A stretch of 64,000 nucleotides of DNA from Prevotella sp. (GTDB lineage Bacteria > Bacteroidota > Bacteroidia > Bacteroidales > Bacteroidaceae): the NCBI GenBank assembly GCA_017623155.1, contig JAGAPR010000100.1, positions 29,470 through 93,469 of the forward strand, in the 5' to 3' direction. The position numbers were made by a program, and so were the translations under genes. Below the pieces are notes generated by a model that saw only the letters and a list, made by a program, of their open reading frames with translations, searched no databases and was not told where the DNA came from. This document shows positions 45,121 to 53,792 of the stretch, one piece after another (position 1 is the stretch's first letter; each line of letters opens with the position of its first letter).

Positions 45121-45996
45121 TTATTGTTTGCCGCATGGCATGAATGTCATGCAAGCCCAGTCACCGTCGTTTTTTTCTTGTTTTAATGTGAGTCCGAGAC
45201 TCTCGCCCTTTGCTTTAAGTGTCGCTGTATCATTTTTGTAGAACCCGCTTATTATCAATATACTGTTATCTTTCATCTTCTTTCTGAAGCGAGGCATGTC
45301 GTTTAGCAGTATGTTGCGGTTGATATTGGCAACGACAATATCGAAATTCTTTGTCAGGTTGTCGAGCACGGTGGCATCGCCGAGGATGGAATTAAACCGT
45401 TCGTCGACATTGTTTATAATGGCATTGTGTCGCGCGTTGTCTACACTCCACTCATCGATATCGTATCCCACAACGCTGGCCGCACCTTTTTTCAGTGCCG
45501 CTATGCCGAGTATTCCTGTTCCACAGCCGCAGTCGAGCACAGTCTTTCCATCGGTCTTTTCGTCGAGTATAGTGCTAATCATCATTCGTGTTGTCTCGTG
45601 AGTGCCGGTGCCGAAGGCCATGTGCGCATCTATTTCAATTGCAATGTCAAACTCGTCACCGGGTAAGTGGCGCCCATCGTGTACCACGCAATCGTTTCCT
45701 ATGACAATAGGTTCAAAACCTTCGTTTTCCCATTGTTCGTTCCAATCTTTGTATTCAGCTTCTTTTACATTATATATAATGTCTATTCCCGTTATCGGGA
45801 TGTCATTGACAGCCTGTTTCAGTGCTGCATCATCATATATGTCGGTTTGTACATAGCCCCTGATTCCGGTATCGGTATCTTCGAAAGTTTCAAAACCCAC
45901 CTCTCCTGCAAATGCCGCTATCAAGTCGCGCACATCCTGAATGTTGGCTCCGGAAGTGCCGATGTTTATCTTAAAATCAACCTCGTAATATCTCAT
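45121..45996 (-). CDS. prmA: Ribosomal protein L11 methyltransferase
   Basis: 291 residues. The N-terminal substrate-recognition domain (1-90) is followed by HMAFGTGTHETTRMM, the SAM-binding motif VLDCGCGTGILGIAALKKGA, and DIVVANINRNILL. It trimethylates ribosomal protein L11 in the cytoplasm. The N-terminal half is more divergent than the catalytic domain. A -7 element TATTTTTG (minus, 46022 down to 46015) is 18 bp before the ATG. No close operon partner. Confidence 0.92.
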   Translation of the reverse strand: MRYYEVDFKINIGTSGANIQDVRDLIAAFAGEVGFETFEDTDTGIRGYVQTDIYDDAALKQAVNDIPITGIDIIYNVKEAEYKDWNEQWENEGFEPIVIGNDCVVHDGRHLPGDEFDIAIEIDAHMAFGTGTHETTRMMISTILDEKTDGKTVLDCGCGTGILGIAALKKGAASVVGYDIDEWSVDNARHNAIINNVDERFNSILGDATVLDNLTKNFDIVVANINRNILLNDMPRFRKKMKDNSILIISGFYKNDTATLKAKGESLGLTLKQEKNDGDWACMTFMPCGKQ

Positions 45997-46014
45997 GATA
46001 ATTCAAATTTGATA

Positions 46015-46022
46015 CAAAAATA
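46015..46022 (-). promoter_or_regulatory. -7 promoter element of prmA
   Basis: CAAAAATA on plus is TATTTTTG on minus, 18 bp before the ATG at 45996. No clear -33 partner. Confidence 0.5.
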
Positions 46023-46087
46023 ATAAAAATAGGGAAATTCCTATGATGTTTTAGGGCTTTTCCATGTGATAATCTGTTTAATATGAT

Positions 46088-46095
46088 TATTTTTG
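46088..46095 (+). promoter_or_regulatory. -7 promoter element of the aromatic/glycine-rich secreted protein
   Basis: TATTTTTG, 37 bp before ATG 46133. It makes the in-frame ATG at 46100 nearly leaderless, whereas 46133 is preceded by AAAGGAG (46121-46127), which decides the start. Confidence 0.55.
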
Positions 46096-46132
46096 TAATA
46101 TGAAAGTAGTAAACAATATAAAAGGAGCGATT

Positions 46133-47035
46133 ATGAGAAAGTTTGTTTTAATGTCAATGATGGTATTGTCAATACCTGTAAACATGATTGCACAAGACGA
46201 CATGTACTTTGTTCCAACGAAGAAGAACGTGGCTGCAAGCACAGCCGATTTCGGTATGCCGAGCGGTACATACTATTCGGGGAGTAATCGGGATGTGGAT
46301 GAATATAACAGGCAGGGTAGCCATGTGCAGCGTATAGACTCGGCCGGTAATGATATTATAGAGTTTGACGGAATGACGGGCGTATATCCGTCGGGTGGAC
46401 AAACAGATGTTGATGATTATGAATATACCCGTCGTATGAGCCGTTTCGATGACTATTCGTGGTACGATCCGTATTGGGCCGGATATCATGACGGGCGTTT
46501 CGATGCTTGGGGATGGTATGATCCGTGGTTTTATTCAAGTTGGTATTACAGTCCGTGGCATTATTCCGGATGGTTTTATGACCCGTGGTATCATGGCTGG
46601 TACGATCCGTGGTATCACGGATGGCACGGCCCTTGGTGGGGAGGCTCAATATCTGTTGGTAGCACCGGTGGTCATACCGGTACGATGAATCATCTTAACG
46701 GAACGGGCCGCCGACCGCTTGCCGGTTATGGCAATGGTTCTACGACAACTACGGGACGCGTTACTACGGGACGTTCGCGCAATTCCGGATTTGGAAATCG
46801 TAAGTTTAACGCATCCGAAAGGTTCGGTACGAGCAGGACAAACACGGGTAACAGAACAAACACGAACAACAGGGACAGCTATAATACCATTAGACAGACA
46901 ACGACACCGCGCAGCAACAACTCGTCGTTCAGCAGCGGAAGCAGTTTTGGGGGCAGTCGTTCCGGAGGCGGCAGTTTTGGTGGAGGAAGTCGATCGGGTG
47001 GTGGACGCTCCGGCGGATTTGGTGGTCGCAGATAA
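46133..47035 (+). CDS. Secreted aromatic- and glycine-rich repeat protein, function unknown
   Basis: 300 residues. A signal peptide (MRKFVLMSMMVLSIPVNMIA) precedes a region with YYSGSNRDVDEYNR. Next is a block of about 55 residues made of repeated W-Y-D-P-W-(Y/F) and YHGW units (about residues 105-165). A Thr/Ser/Asn/Arg linker follows, and the tail is almost pure Gly/Ser/Arg. I recognise the type from Bacteroides, where it sits beside an FadL-like outer-membrane protein, here 32 bp downstream. Repeated aromatic faces could bind carbohydrate or membrane, but nothing proves it. The start at 46133 has a ribosome site; signal-peptide cleavage after IA is probable. Confidence 0.7.
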   Translation: MRKFVLMSMMVLSIPVNMIAQDDMYFVPTKKNVAASTADFGMPSGTYYSGSNRDVDEYNRQGSHVQRIDSAGNDIIEFDGMTGVYPSGGQTDVDDYEYTRRMSRFDDYSWYDPYWAGYHDGRFDAWGWYDPWFYSSWYYSPWHYSGWFYDPWYHGWYDPWYHGWHGPWWGGSISVGSTGGHTGTMNHLNGTGRRPLAGYGNGSTTTTGRVTTGRSRNSGFGNRKFNASERFGTSRTNTGNRTNTNNRDSYNTIRQTTTPRSNNSSFSSGSSFGGSRSGGGSFGGGSRSGGGRSGGFGGRR

Positions 47036-47067
47036 TAAAGATACAGTAAGATTTAAATGATAAGAAT

Positions 47068-48663
47068 ATGAAAGTAAAATATTATATGGTTATGGCCATG
47101 ATGCTGGGCATCGTACCGGCAATGGCTCAAGAGACTTATGAGAACGCCAACATTGCCACGGGTGACTTGAACGGTACGGCTCGTTATGTGGGAATGGGTG
47201 GAGCAATGGAAGCATTGGGCGCCGATATTTCCACAATGTCAACAAATCCTGCCGGAATAGGGCTTTTCAGACATTCAACGGCAAGTATGTCGTTCGGCTT
47301 TATTTCTCAGAACGATGCGCAAGACTTTGCCAACGGAAACAAGACTAATTTGAGTTTCGACCAAGTTGGCTTCGTTTATTCAAACAGGTTGGGGCGCAAC
47401 TCGTTTGTCAATTTCGGATTTAATTATCACAAGAGTCGCAATTTCAATCACATATTGAAAGCCGCCGGTCGATTGGATGGAGCATCACAGAACAGAATGT
47501 CGTACAATAAAGGTGTGGCAGCGGCGGAAAACGGCTGGGATTTTGTATTTCCGAACGGAACGGAAGATGAGATTGTTTCCAATGATCTTGCTTATAGTCA
47601 GACGGATTATTTGTATTATAACACCATATTATATAATCCCCTGATAGATCCAAGTGGAGAAAGCAAGTATTATAATTATGGCTCCGAGCGCTACATGATG
47701 GACCGTGCGAGCACCGGATATATAGGCGAATATGATTTTAATATCAGTGGAAATATAAACGACAGGGTGTATCTCGGACTTACGGTAGGGCTTCATGATG
47801 TTCATTATAGATCGTATTCGGAGTATGCCGAGCTGTTTCTTCCCAATCAGGAGGGACTCGGCGGTGCTCTGCTTGAAGATACACGAGAGATTACCGGTTT
47901 TGGTTTTGACATTAAAGCTGGTGTGATATTCCGCCCGATAGAGGAGTCTCCTTTCAGAATTGGTCTTTCTGTTGCCACACCGATATGGTACGATTTGACA
48001 ACAAGCAACTATACTACGCTGCTTATCGACGATACAAATGCCAATCCGGATACGTATCGCGGTCTCGGAGCTCTTGACCTGTGGGAGAGTTATGACTTTA
48101 AGCTCTATACGCCTTGGAAGTTCGGAATGAGTCTCGGACATACCGTAGGAAACTTTCTTGCTCTCGGTGCTTCATACGAATATGCAGACTATGGGAGTCT
48201 TGACAGCCGTGTAAACAACGGATATGACTACATGTGGGAGCGGGAAACGAGCGAGGCTGATGAGTGGATGAACGACCATACGAAGAACACACTTAAAGGT
48301 GTTTCCACTCTGAAATTAGGCGCGGAATTTAAGCCCGACCCCTCTATTGCGGTGCGTCTTGGATTTAACTATGTGTCGCCGATGTATGAGCAAGATGGCG
48401 TTAAAGACGGAACATTGAATTCGTATGGCGTGATGTATCAGTCGGCCACCGACCGTACCAACTGGAAAGATACTTATCGTGTGACGGCAGGACTTGGCTA
48501 TCGGATAGACAAGTTGTCGCTTGATTTGGCTTATCAGTACAGTCAGACGAACGGAACATTCACTCCTTTCACCGATGTTCTTGATGCCACTAATGTGGCG
48601 GAGTCTGTTGATGTAAGCAACAAACGTAATCAGTTGCTCTTTACCATTGGCTATACATTTTGA
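47068..48663 (+). CDS. FadL/TodX-like outer-membrane transport protein
   Basis: 531 residues with signal peptide MKVKYYMVMAMMLGIVPAMA. The mature start (YENANIATGDLNGTARYVGMGGAMEALGADISTMSTNPAGIGLF) is the classic FadL-family hatch region with its NPAG motif. The rest is amphipathic beta strands ending in a C-terminal aromatic, FTIGYTF. It should be a 14-stranded barrel passing hydrophobic compounds through the outer membrane. Related Bacteroides genes are sometimes labelled hemin receptor. It is cotranscribed with the secreted aromatic-rich protein (32 bp) and followed by a strong terminator. Confidence 0.82.
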   Translation: MKVKYYMVMAMMLGIVPAMAQETYENANIATGDLNGTARYVGMGGAMEALGADISTMSTNPAGIGLFRHSTASMSFGFISQNDAQDFANGNKTNLSFDQVGFVYSNRLGRNSFVNFGFNYHKSRNFNHILKAAGRLDGASQNRMSYNKGVAAAENGWDFVFPNGTEDEIVSNDLAYSQTDYLYYNTILYNPLIDPSGESKYYNYGSERYMMDRASTGYIGEYDFNISGNINDRVYLGLTVGLHDVHYRSYSEYAELFLPNQEGLGGALLEDTREITGFGFDIKAGVIFRPIEESPFRIGLSVATPIWYDLTTSNYTTLLIDDTNANPDTYRGLGALDLWESYDFKLYTPWKFGMSLGHTVGNFLALGASYEYADYGSLDSRVNNGYDYMWERETSEADEWMNDHTKNTLKGVSTLKLGAEFKPDPSIAVRLGFNYVSPMYEQDGVKDGTLNSYGVMYQSATDRTNWKDTYRVTAGLGYRIDKLSLDLAYQYSQTNGTFTPFTDVLDATNVAESVDVSNKRNQLLFTIGYTF

Positions 48664-48745
48664 CGTATAGTCGTGAGACAGACTGCTCACGAAGTGCGAT
48701 TGTGCGCCAACAGCCTTGATATTTGTCGGCTGTTGATGAAAAAAT

Positions 48746-48790
48746 AAAAAAAAGAGTTTATCAAAAAATACATTTGATAAACTCTTTTTT
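48746..48790. terminator. Bidirectional terminator between FadL-like gene and DUF349 gene
   Basis: AAAAAAGAGTTTATCAAA pairs with TTTGATAAACTCTTTTTT around an AAATACA loop, an 18-bp stem rich in A/T with a long A/T run on each side. It stops the FadL-like gene from the left and the DUF349 gene from the right. Confidence 0.85.
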
Positions 48791-48853
48791 ATTTGAATAA
48801 TGGTTATTATTGTTTTCTTTGATTATCTGATTTCAGATATATGAAGTCGTGTG

Positions 48854-50656
48854 TTATGCTTTGTTTTCAGCGTCGATGGCTTTTATTTTCTCGCGAACGA
48901 GGTTCATGTCGTCTTTGAGTTTCTGTACCTTACGGTTCATTTCGTCAATCAGACTGTTGCCTTTCTTGCTGCTTGCATTAAGGAAACCGAGGTTGTTCTC
49001 GTATGTCTGAACCTCGCTTTTGATGGTCTCGTATTGTCTCATGAGTCTTGCACGTTCGTTGTCAAGGGCATTTTCGCCTTGCTCTGCCACACTTTTTATC
49101 TTGTTCCTGAAGTTTGACAGCCGTTTGCGGGCGTTGCTGATGTTGAGTTCTTTGTAGAGCTTGTCCACCACAGAATGGAATTCTTCGTACAACTTGTCTT
49201 TCTCTTTGTATGGCACATGGCCTATCGAGTTATACTCTTCTATGAGGCTTTGTACCGCTTCTTGTGTGCGTTCGGCACCTTCTTCTGCCAATGCTTTGAG
49301 ACGTCCTATCACTCCGCGCTTCTTGTCGAGGTTGTCGTGTTCTTCCTTGTGCTGTCCGGATGTAGCCGCATTGCGCGCTTCAAAGAAATGGTTGCATGCT
49401 CCAAGGAATTCTTCCCATAGTTGGTCGCTGACCTTTTTGGATACAACGCCGATGGTTTTCCATTCCTTTTGCATTGCAATAAACTTGTCTGTGGCCGATT
49501 TCCAATCAGTGCTGTCTTTCAAGGCGTTGGCTTTTTCTATAAGCGCACGCTTCTTGTCGGCATTTTCTTTGAATGTGTCTTTGAGGTTTTTAAAGTATTC
49601 AGCCTTGCGACTGAAGAAGTCGTCGCATGCCGCACGGAAGCGTTCGAATATCTTGACGTTCATCTTTTGCGGAGCGAAACCAATTGTTTTCCATTCCGTT
49701 TGTATTTCGATAATCTCTTTCGTGTGCTTGTCCCAGTCGGCAGAACCTTTGTTCTCTTCGGCCGCGATTGCCTCTACTTTCTCGCAAAGAGCCGTCTTTC
49801 GCGTGAGGTTTTCTTCCTCTTTGGCTCGCAAATCTTCGAAATGCTGTTGGTGACGTTTGTTTATCACGGTAGATGCCGCTTTGAAGCGTGCCCAAATATC
49901 ATCGCGCAGTTCTTTTGCGACGGGTCCCGTCTCGCGATATTCCTGATGCAACTTCTGTAGTTGGTGGAATGCGCTGATGAGGTCTTCTTCTTCGGCCAAT
50001 TTCTCGGCAGCTTCGCATAAGTGTGTCTTTATTTCGAGATTTTTCTTGAAGTCGTATTCGCGTGCCTCGCTGTTTAGCTTCAACAAGTCGTAGAATTGCT
50101 CCACATACAATTGATAGCTGCGCCATACCTCATTGGCTTTTGCGGCTGGAATGTTTTTTATTTCTTTCCATTCCTGTTGCAGAGTCTTGAATTCCTGATA
50201 TGATTTGTTCGCTTCCTCGGGCGAAGTGAGCATTGTTTTGATTTTCTCTATGATATCGAGTTTCTTTTGCAGGTTGGCTTCTTTCTCAGCCTCTTGCTCT
50301 TTAAATATGCGCGCGCGCTTTTCTTTGATTATGCCCATCTCGGCTTTGTAAGCCTCTTCCACCTCGTCCGGTGTTATCTGATAGCTCTCGGGGTCGCCTC
50401 CTCCGTCGATAAACGCTTTCAGTTTTGCTTCGCGTTCGGCGATATGTAGTTTATAGAACATGGTTTTCAGGTAGTCTACTTCGTCTTTCGACGGTGTTTC
50501 GTCACCGTGGGCCAGTTCTTTTACTCTGTCGAGCACTTCTGCTTTTGTGGCATACACTTTCTTTTCCGTTGTCTGTTCTGTGTCAACGGGTTGCTCAACT
50601 GCTACTGTTTCTTCTGTTTTGCCCATTTCAAGGGCCTTGTCTTGAGAGTCCATCAT
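48854..50656 (-). CDS. DUF349 domain protein, coiled-coil
   Basis: 600 residues, highly charged (E, K, A rich) and almost wholly helical. Repeated units of about 75 residues carry W-K-x-I-(G/K) cores (EWKEIKNIPAAKANEVW, EWKTIGFAPQKMN, EWKTIGVVSKKVSDQLW, then YNSIGHVPYKEKDKLY), which is the DUF349 repeat, five or so copies. The N-terminus is acidic. No function is established for the family in Bacteroidetes; large coiled-coil repeats suggest a scaffold or RNA/ribosome-associated protein. A -7 element TAAGTTTG (minus, 50745 down to 50738) lies about 80 bp upstream. Confidence 0.85.
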   Translation of the reverse strand: MMDSQDKALEMGKTEETVAVEQPVDTEQTTEKKVYATKAEVLDRVKELAHGDETPSKDEVDYLKTMFYKLHIAEREAKLKAFIDGGGDPESYQITPDEVEEAYKAEMGIIKEKRARIFKEQEAEKEANLQKKLDIIEKIKTMLTSPEEANKSYQEFKTLQQEWKEIKNIPAAKANEVWRSYQLYVEQFYDLLKLNSEAREYDFKKNLEIKTHLCEAAEKLAEEEDLISAFHQLQKLHQEYRETGPVAKELRDDIWARFKAASTVINKRHQQHFEDLRAKEEENLTRKTALCEKVEAIAAEENKGSADWDKHTKEIIEIQTEWKTIGFAPQKMNVKIFERFRAACDDFFSRKAEYFKNLKDTFKENADKKRALIEKANALKDSTDWKSATDKFIAMQKEWKTIGVVSKKVSDQLWEEFLGACNHFFEARNAATSGQHKEEHDNLDKKRGVIGRLKALAEEGAERTQEAVQSLIEEYNSIGHVPYKEKDKLYEEFHSVVDKLYKELNISNARKRLSNFRNKIKSVAEQGENALDNERARLMRQYETIKSEVQTYENNLGFLNASSKKGNSLIDEMNRKVQKLKDDMNLVREKIKAIDAENKA

Positions 50657-50798
50657 TTAAACTTTTTTAGTTTATGACTTGGTTGTTTCTTGTTAAATCA
50701 TTCAGGGATATTCCCAAAATGTTTATTATTTTCTGCGCAAACTTACTTAAAAATATTGTAAACTCGGAATATTTCCGCCGTTTTTTTCAATTTAAATG

Positions 50799-51725
50799 CT
50801 AAATGAGTCGTTTGTGACGGAAAATCCACCAGAATACGCCTGATATTGTGCAAGAAAGCACTAAGGCGATGATAAATCCGTACTTTGTTGTCTCTATGCC
50901 GTTTCTCAGGTTCATTCCGAAAAGGCTTGATACCAACGTCGGCACCATCAGGATAATGGAAACGGATGTGAGTGTACGCATCACGGTGTTCATATTGTTG
51001 TTGATGATGCTCGAATAGGTGTCCATTGTCGACTCGAGGATGTTGGAATAAATGTTGGTCGTTTCTCGTGCCTGTGCCATCTCGATGTTTACGTCTTCCA
51101 TCAGGTCGGCATCCAATTCGTCGATTTGTAGTTTAAACTTCAATTTCGATAGTAGCGTCTCGTTTCCCCTAATGGATGTTATGAAGTAGGTAAGCGAGTC
51201 TTGCAGTCTGCTGAGACCTATAAGTGACTCGTTGTTCACCTCGCGGTCGAGATTACGCTTGGCTTTTTCGATGAGGCTGCTTATCTGTTTCAGTCGTTTC
51301 AGATACCACACGGCCGATGATAGGAATAATCGGAATATCATGTCGACATAATCCGTGAAACCTTCGCCGCGTTTTTGTTGAAAGCTGACGAAGTCTATCA
51401 TCATGTTTGTCTCGTAGTAACAAACAGTAATGGTAACATCGCGCTTGTGGATAATACCCAATGGCACCGTAGTGTATGGCGTGCGCGAGCGTATCTCTTT
51501 TACATAAGGTATACGTAGAATGATGAGCATCCACCCGTCATCATATTCATAACGCGCGCGCTCGTCGGTATCGCTTATGTCGGAAAAGAAGTAATCGGGG
51601 ATTTTGAACCGTTCTTCCAGTTCTTGTTGATCGTCTTCTGTGGGACATGTTACTTGTATCCAGCAGTTGGGCTGCCATTCGTCAATGGTGTTCAATCCAT
51701 TGATTGTGTTCCAGTATGTCTTCAT
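50799..51725 (-). CDS. corA: CorA-family magnesium/divalent cation transporter
   Basis: 308 residues. A large cytoplasmic N-terminal domain is followed by two C-terminal helices with the signature GMN between them (SSLFGMNLRNG), which lines the pore entry. The first helix follows a long stalk helix (RETTNIYSNILESTMDTYSSIINNNMN). It forms a pentameric channel importing Mg2+ (or Co2+/Ni2+). The ribosome site GGAGG is 10 nt before the ATG, and the roughly 140-nt leader can fold over it, so translation is probably controlled. Confidence 0.9.
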   Translation of the reverse strand: MKTYWNTINGLNTIDEWQPNCWIQVTCPTEDDQQELEERFKIPDYFFSDISDTDERARYEYDDGWMLIILRIPYVKEIRSRTPYTTVPLGIIHKRDVTITVCYYETNMMIDFVSFQQKRGEGFTDYVDMIFRLFLSSAVWYLKRLKQISSLIEKAKRNLDREVNNESLIGLSRLQDSLTYFITSIRGNETLLSKLKFKLQIDELDADLMEDVNIEMAQARETTNIYSNILESTMDTYSSIINNNMNTVMRTLTSVSIILMVPTLVSSLFGMNLRNGIETTKYGFIIALVLSCTISGVFWWIFRHKRLI

Positions 51726-51866
51726 AATTGCTAATCCTCCGTTTTGTTGCCAGTGAACAAGAAACAGGCGCGGCGGATTAGCTTTCAGTTGCTATCCACG
51801 GCACCTAAAACGTAAGTTCTCCGCGTGATAATCGTCCATAGATGTTGTTTTATAATTGTTTTTTTA
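51726..51866 (-). promoter_or_regulatory. Structured 5' leader of corA, candidate metal-responsive RNA
   Basis: The transcript predicted from the -7 element at 51872-51879 has a leader of about 140 nt. GCUAAUCC (51782 down to 51775) pairs perfectly with GGAUUAGC (51737 down to 51730), and the second arm runs into the ribosome site GGAGG (51740-51736). A second hairpin, UAUCACG with CGUGGAUA plus one bulge, lies upstream with an inner AGAAC/GUUUU stem. This is the layout of a translational switch. It does not look like the M-box I know. Function is inferred. Confidence 0.45.
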
Positions 51867-51871
51867 CTGTG

Positions 51872-51879
51872 CAAAGGTA
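51872..51879 (-). promoter_or_regulatory. -7 promoter element of corA
   Basis: CAAAGGTA on plus is TACCTTTG on minus, a perfect TAnnTTTG about 150 bp before the ATG, leaving a long leader. No clear -33. Confidence 0.5.
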
Positions 51880-52066
51880 AGTAAAAAAGTTGAGAACGGT
51901 GATAAAAGGTTTTGAAAATTTATTCATTGATTATTATTTTGCTGCTTTATGGTTTCACAAGGCTAAGCGTTTAAAGAAATTTATGCTCAAAAAATAGAGG
52001 AAAACGCTGCGTGTTAATACTTAAATTGTAAGAATAAAGTCATAAATTTAACACTTTATTTTTCTT

Positions 52067-52396
52067 CAAAGTAGGTTTTGTTAACTTAAAATATTTAACT
52101 TAAAAGGTGGTTGTTTAATGTTTGTAAACAATTACACGCCGGATTTTTCTCTTTTACGTACATTTTTGCCTTGCAATAAGGCCGTAATTGCACTGCGTTT
52201 ACGGCCTAACGGGAGTGCAATTAGGCCGTAATTGCATTCCAATTACGGCCTAATTGCAAAACAATACGATTTTTGAGACACTTAAATATGGCTTGATTTT
52301 GCATATATGTCTTATATACAGATATTTACGTGGTATGCTTCAAAATTCGCGTATTTGCGGCCTCCGAAAAATAATTTTGAAATTTTTGAAATATGA
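52067..52396 (+). repeat. Dispersed structured repeat, copy 3
   Basis: Plus-strand copy. The A/T box (52071-52106) is nearly identical to copy 2. The inverted repeat TTGTTTA/TAAACAA is kept, followed by hairpin 1 and hairpin 2 (52218-52256, 17-bp arms, CATTC loop). The right end (52344-52396, with CCGAAAAATAATTTTGAA) matches copy 1. The left flank differs from copies 2 and 4. It lies between divergent corA and an unknown membrane gene. From 51880 to 52066 and from 52397 to 52600 the gap is A/T-rich with nothing recognised; TAAATTTG at 52607-52614 may be the -7 of the next gene. Confidence 0.87.
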
Positions 52397-52670
52397 CGCA
52401 CTTATTTCCGAAAATTTTAATGATGCTAAATTTATGTTAAGCATGAATATTTTAGAATTCTGATGTGATATTTTGAATTTTGTTTCACACGATTTTATTT
52501 TGCTTTAAGCAAATATTATTGTTTGTTAGTTAACGGTATTCCGTGATTTTTGCGTCTATTTTGTCAGAAAAGTGTAACATGATATCGTAAGATACTGTTT
52601 AAACATTAAATTTGTAAGCGATAAAAGTTGTGAAGTTGTATTACAATATAATAACATACATAAATTATCG

Positions 52671-53756
52671 ATGAAAAGAATTCTATTATTTTTTACTTTT
52701 ATTGCCATTTTTACCGATATTGCCGTGGCACAGAAGTATGATGTGGATCCGCTGTTTAGCGATTCCGTGAAATGTGAGGCCGTAGTGTTGAAAGATACTG
52801 CGTGGCACGTTGATTTTGATAAGGCCGGAATAGTGTTGCCCAAGGGCGACACGGTAGACAGTTGCGGAGTGAGTGCGGCCATGCACTATGTGGTGTTCAG
52901 TCGCGACGGAAAGATGTACCGAATACACAAAAGCGATTTGCGGTTCAGCGACGAAAATCCCGAAGAGATGGAAAATCCGCTGAGTGTTGAAAGTCAACGT
53001 AAGCACTCGGCGATAGGGCATTTTTTCGCTACGATGACTCCATCATGGATTGTTATTGGGTTGTTGCTCTTCGTGGTTGCACTGTTTTTCCTTGCGAGGG
53101 CACTCTCCGAGTCGAGCCAGTTCCGTTTTTTTGCGCTCGTTGCCATTCCCGCGGCAATGCTGGCGGTGGTGCTTTTGGAGTTGACAGCCTACTATTATTT
53201 AGGCTCGGACGCCTTTTGGTGGTGTGATTACGATCGTTACGGCTTTTTCGGCTCGTTGCTTCGCGTTATACCTTTCGGCGCTGTTGTGGCTTTACAGATA
53301 TTCAGTATCAAGTTATACGAGGGTGTGTTGTTCGCCAATGAGCCCGAATACAGTGACAAGCATATAAGTGTTTGGCCGGCAATGTTCGGTATAGGCGGAT
53401 GTATTCCGGTGATGCTGGTATACTATATTGTAGTTGTCGGCATTTTCGGCTGGAAAGGACATACATCAGAAATAATAAGCCTCGTGCTTTTCCTGATAAC
53501 GCTTGTCAGCGGAATTGCACTCACCGTTTATCGTAATATCAAGATGATGGGTGTGCGTCAGGGCTCTCTCATTAGCGCGTTTACACTTGTATATATCGTG
53601 GGATGTGTTGTTGCCGGTTTCGCTGTTTTGGTGGTTCTTTTCCGTCTTATCATTCAAGTGATAATGGTTGCGGCCATGATACTGATATTGTCGGTGTGCA
53701 TGAGGGGGCGTCGTTTTGTCGGAAGTGACGGCCGTGTGTACGAGGAAAGATGGTGA
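52671..53756 (+). CDS. Polytopic membrane protein with N-terminal secreted domain, unknown
   Basis: 361 residues. Signal peptide 1-20 (ends VAQ), a periplasmic domain of about 90 residues, then six or seven membrane helices (TPSWIVIGLLLFVVALFFLA, ALVAIPAAMLAVVLLELTAYYYL and others), ending in a short cytoplasmic tail. I do not recognise the family. It is followed 36 bp later by the small membrane protein with an L7/L12-like C-terminal domain, so the two probably work together. A -7 element TAAATTTG (52607-52614) is 56 bp before the ATG. Confidence 0.65.
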   Translation: MKRILLFFTFIAIFTDIAVAQKYDVDPLFSDSVKCEAVVLKDTAWHVDFDKAGIVLPKGDTVDSCGVSAAMHYVVFSRDGKMYRIHKSDLRFSDENPEEMENPLSVESQRKHSAIGHFFATMTPSWIVIGLLLFVVALFFLARALSESSQFRFFALVAIPAAMLAVVLLELTAYYYLGSDAFWWCDYDRYGFFGSLLRVIPFGAVVALQIFSIKLYEGVLFANEPEYSDKHISVWPAMFGIGGCIPVMLVYYIVVVGIFGWKGHTSEIISLVLFLITLVSGIALTVYRNIKMMGVRQGSLISAFTLVYIVGCVVAGFAVLVVLFRLIIQVIMVAAMILILSVCMRGRRFVGSDGRVYEERW

Positions 53757-53792
53757 CAGACAAATTACTAACAATTAAAATAAATAAAGATT

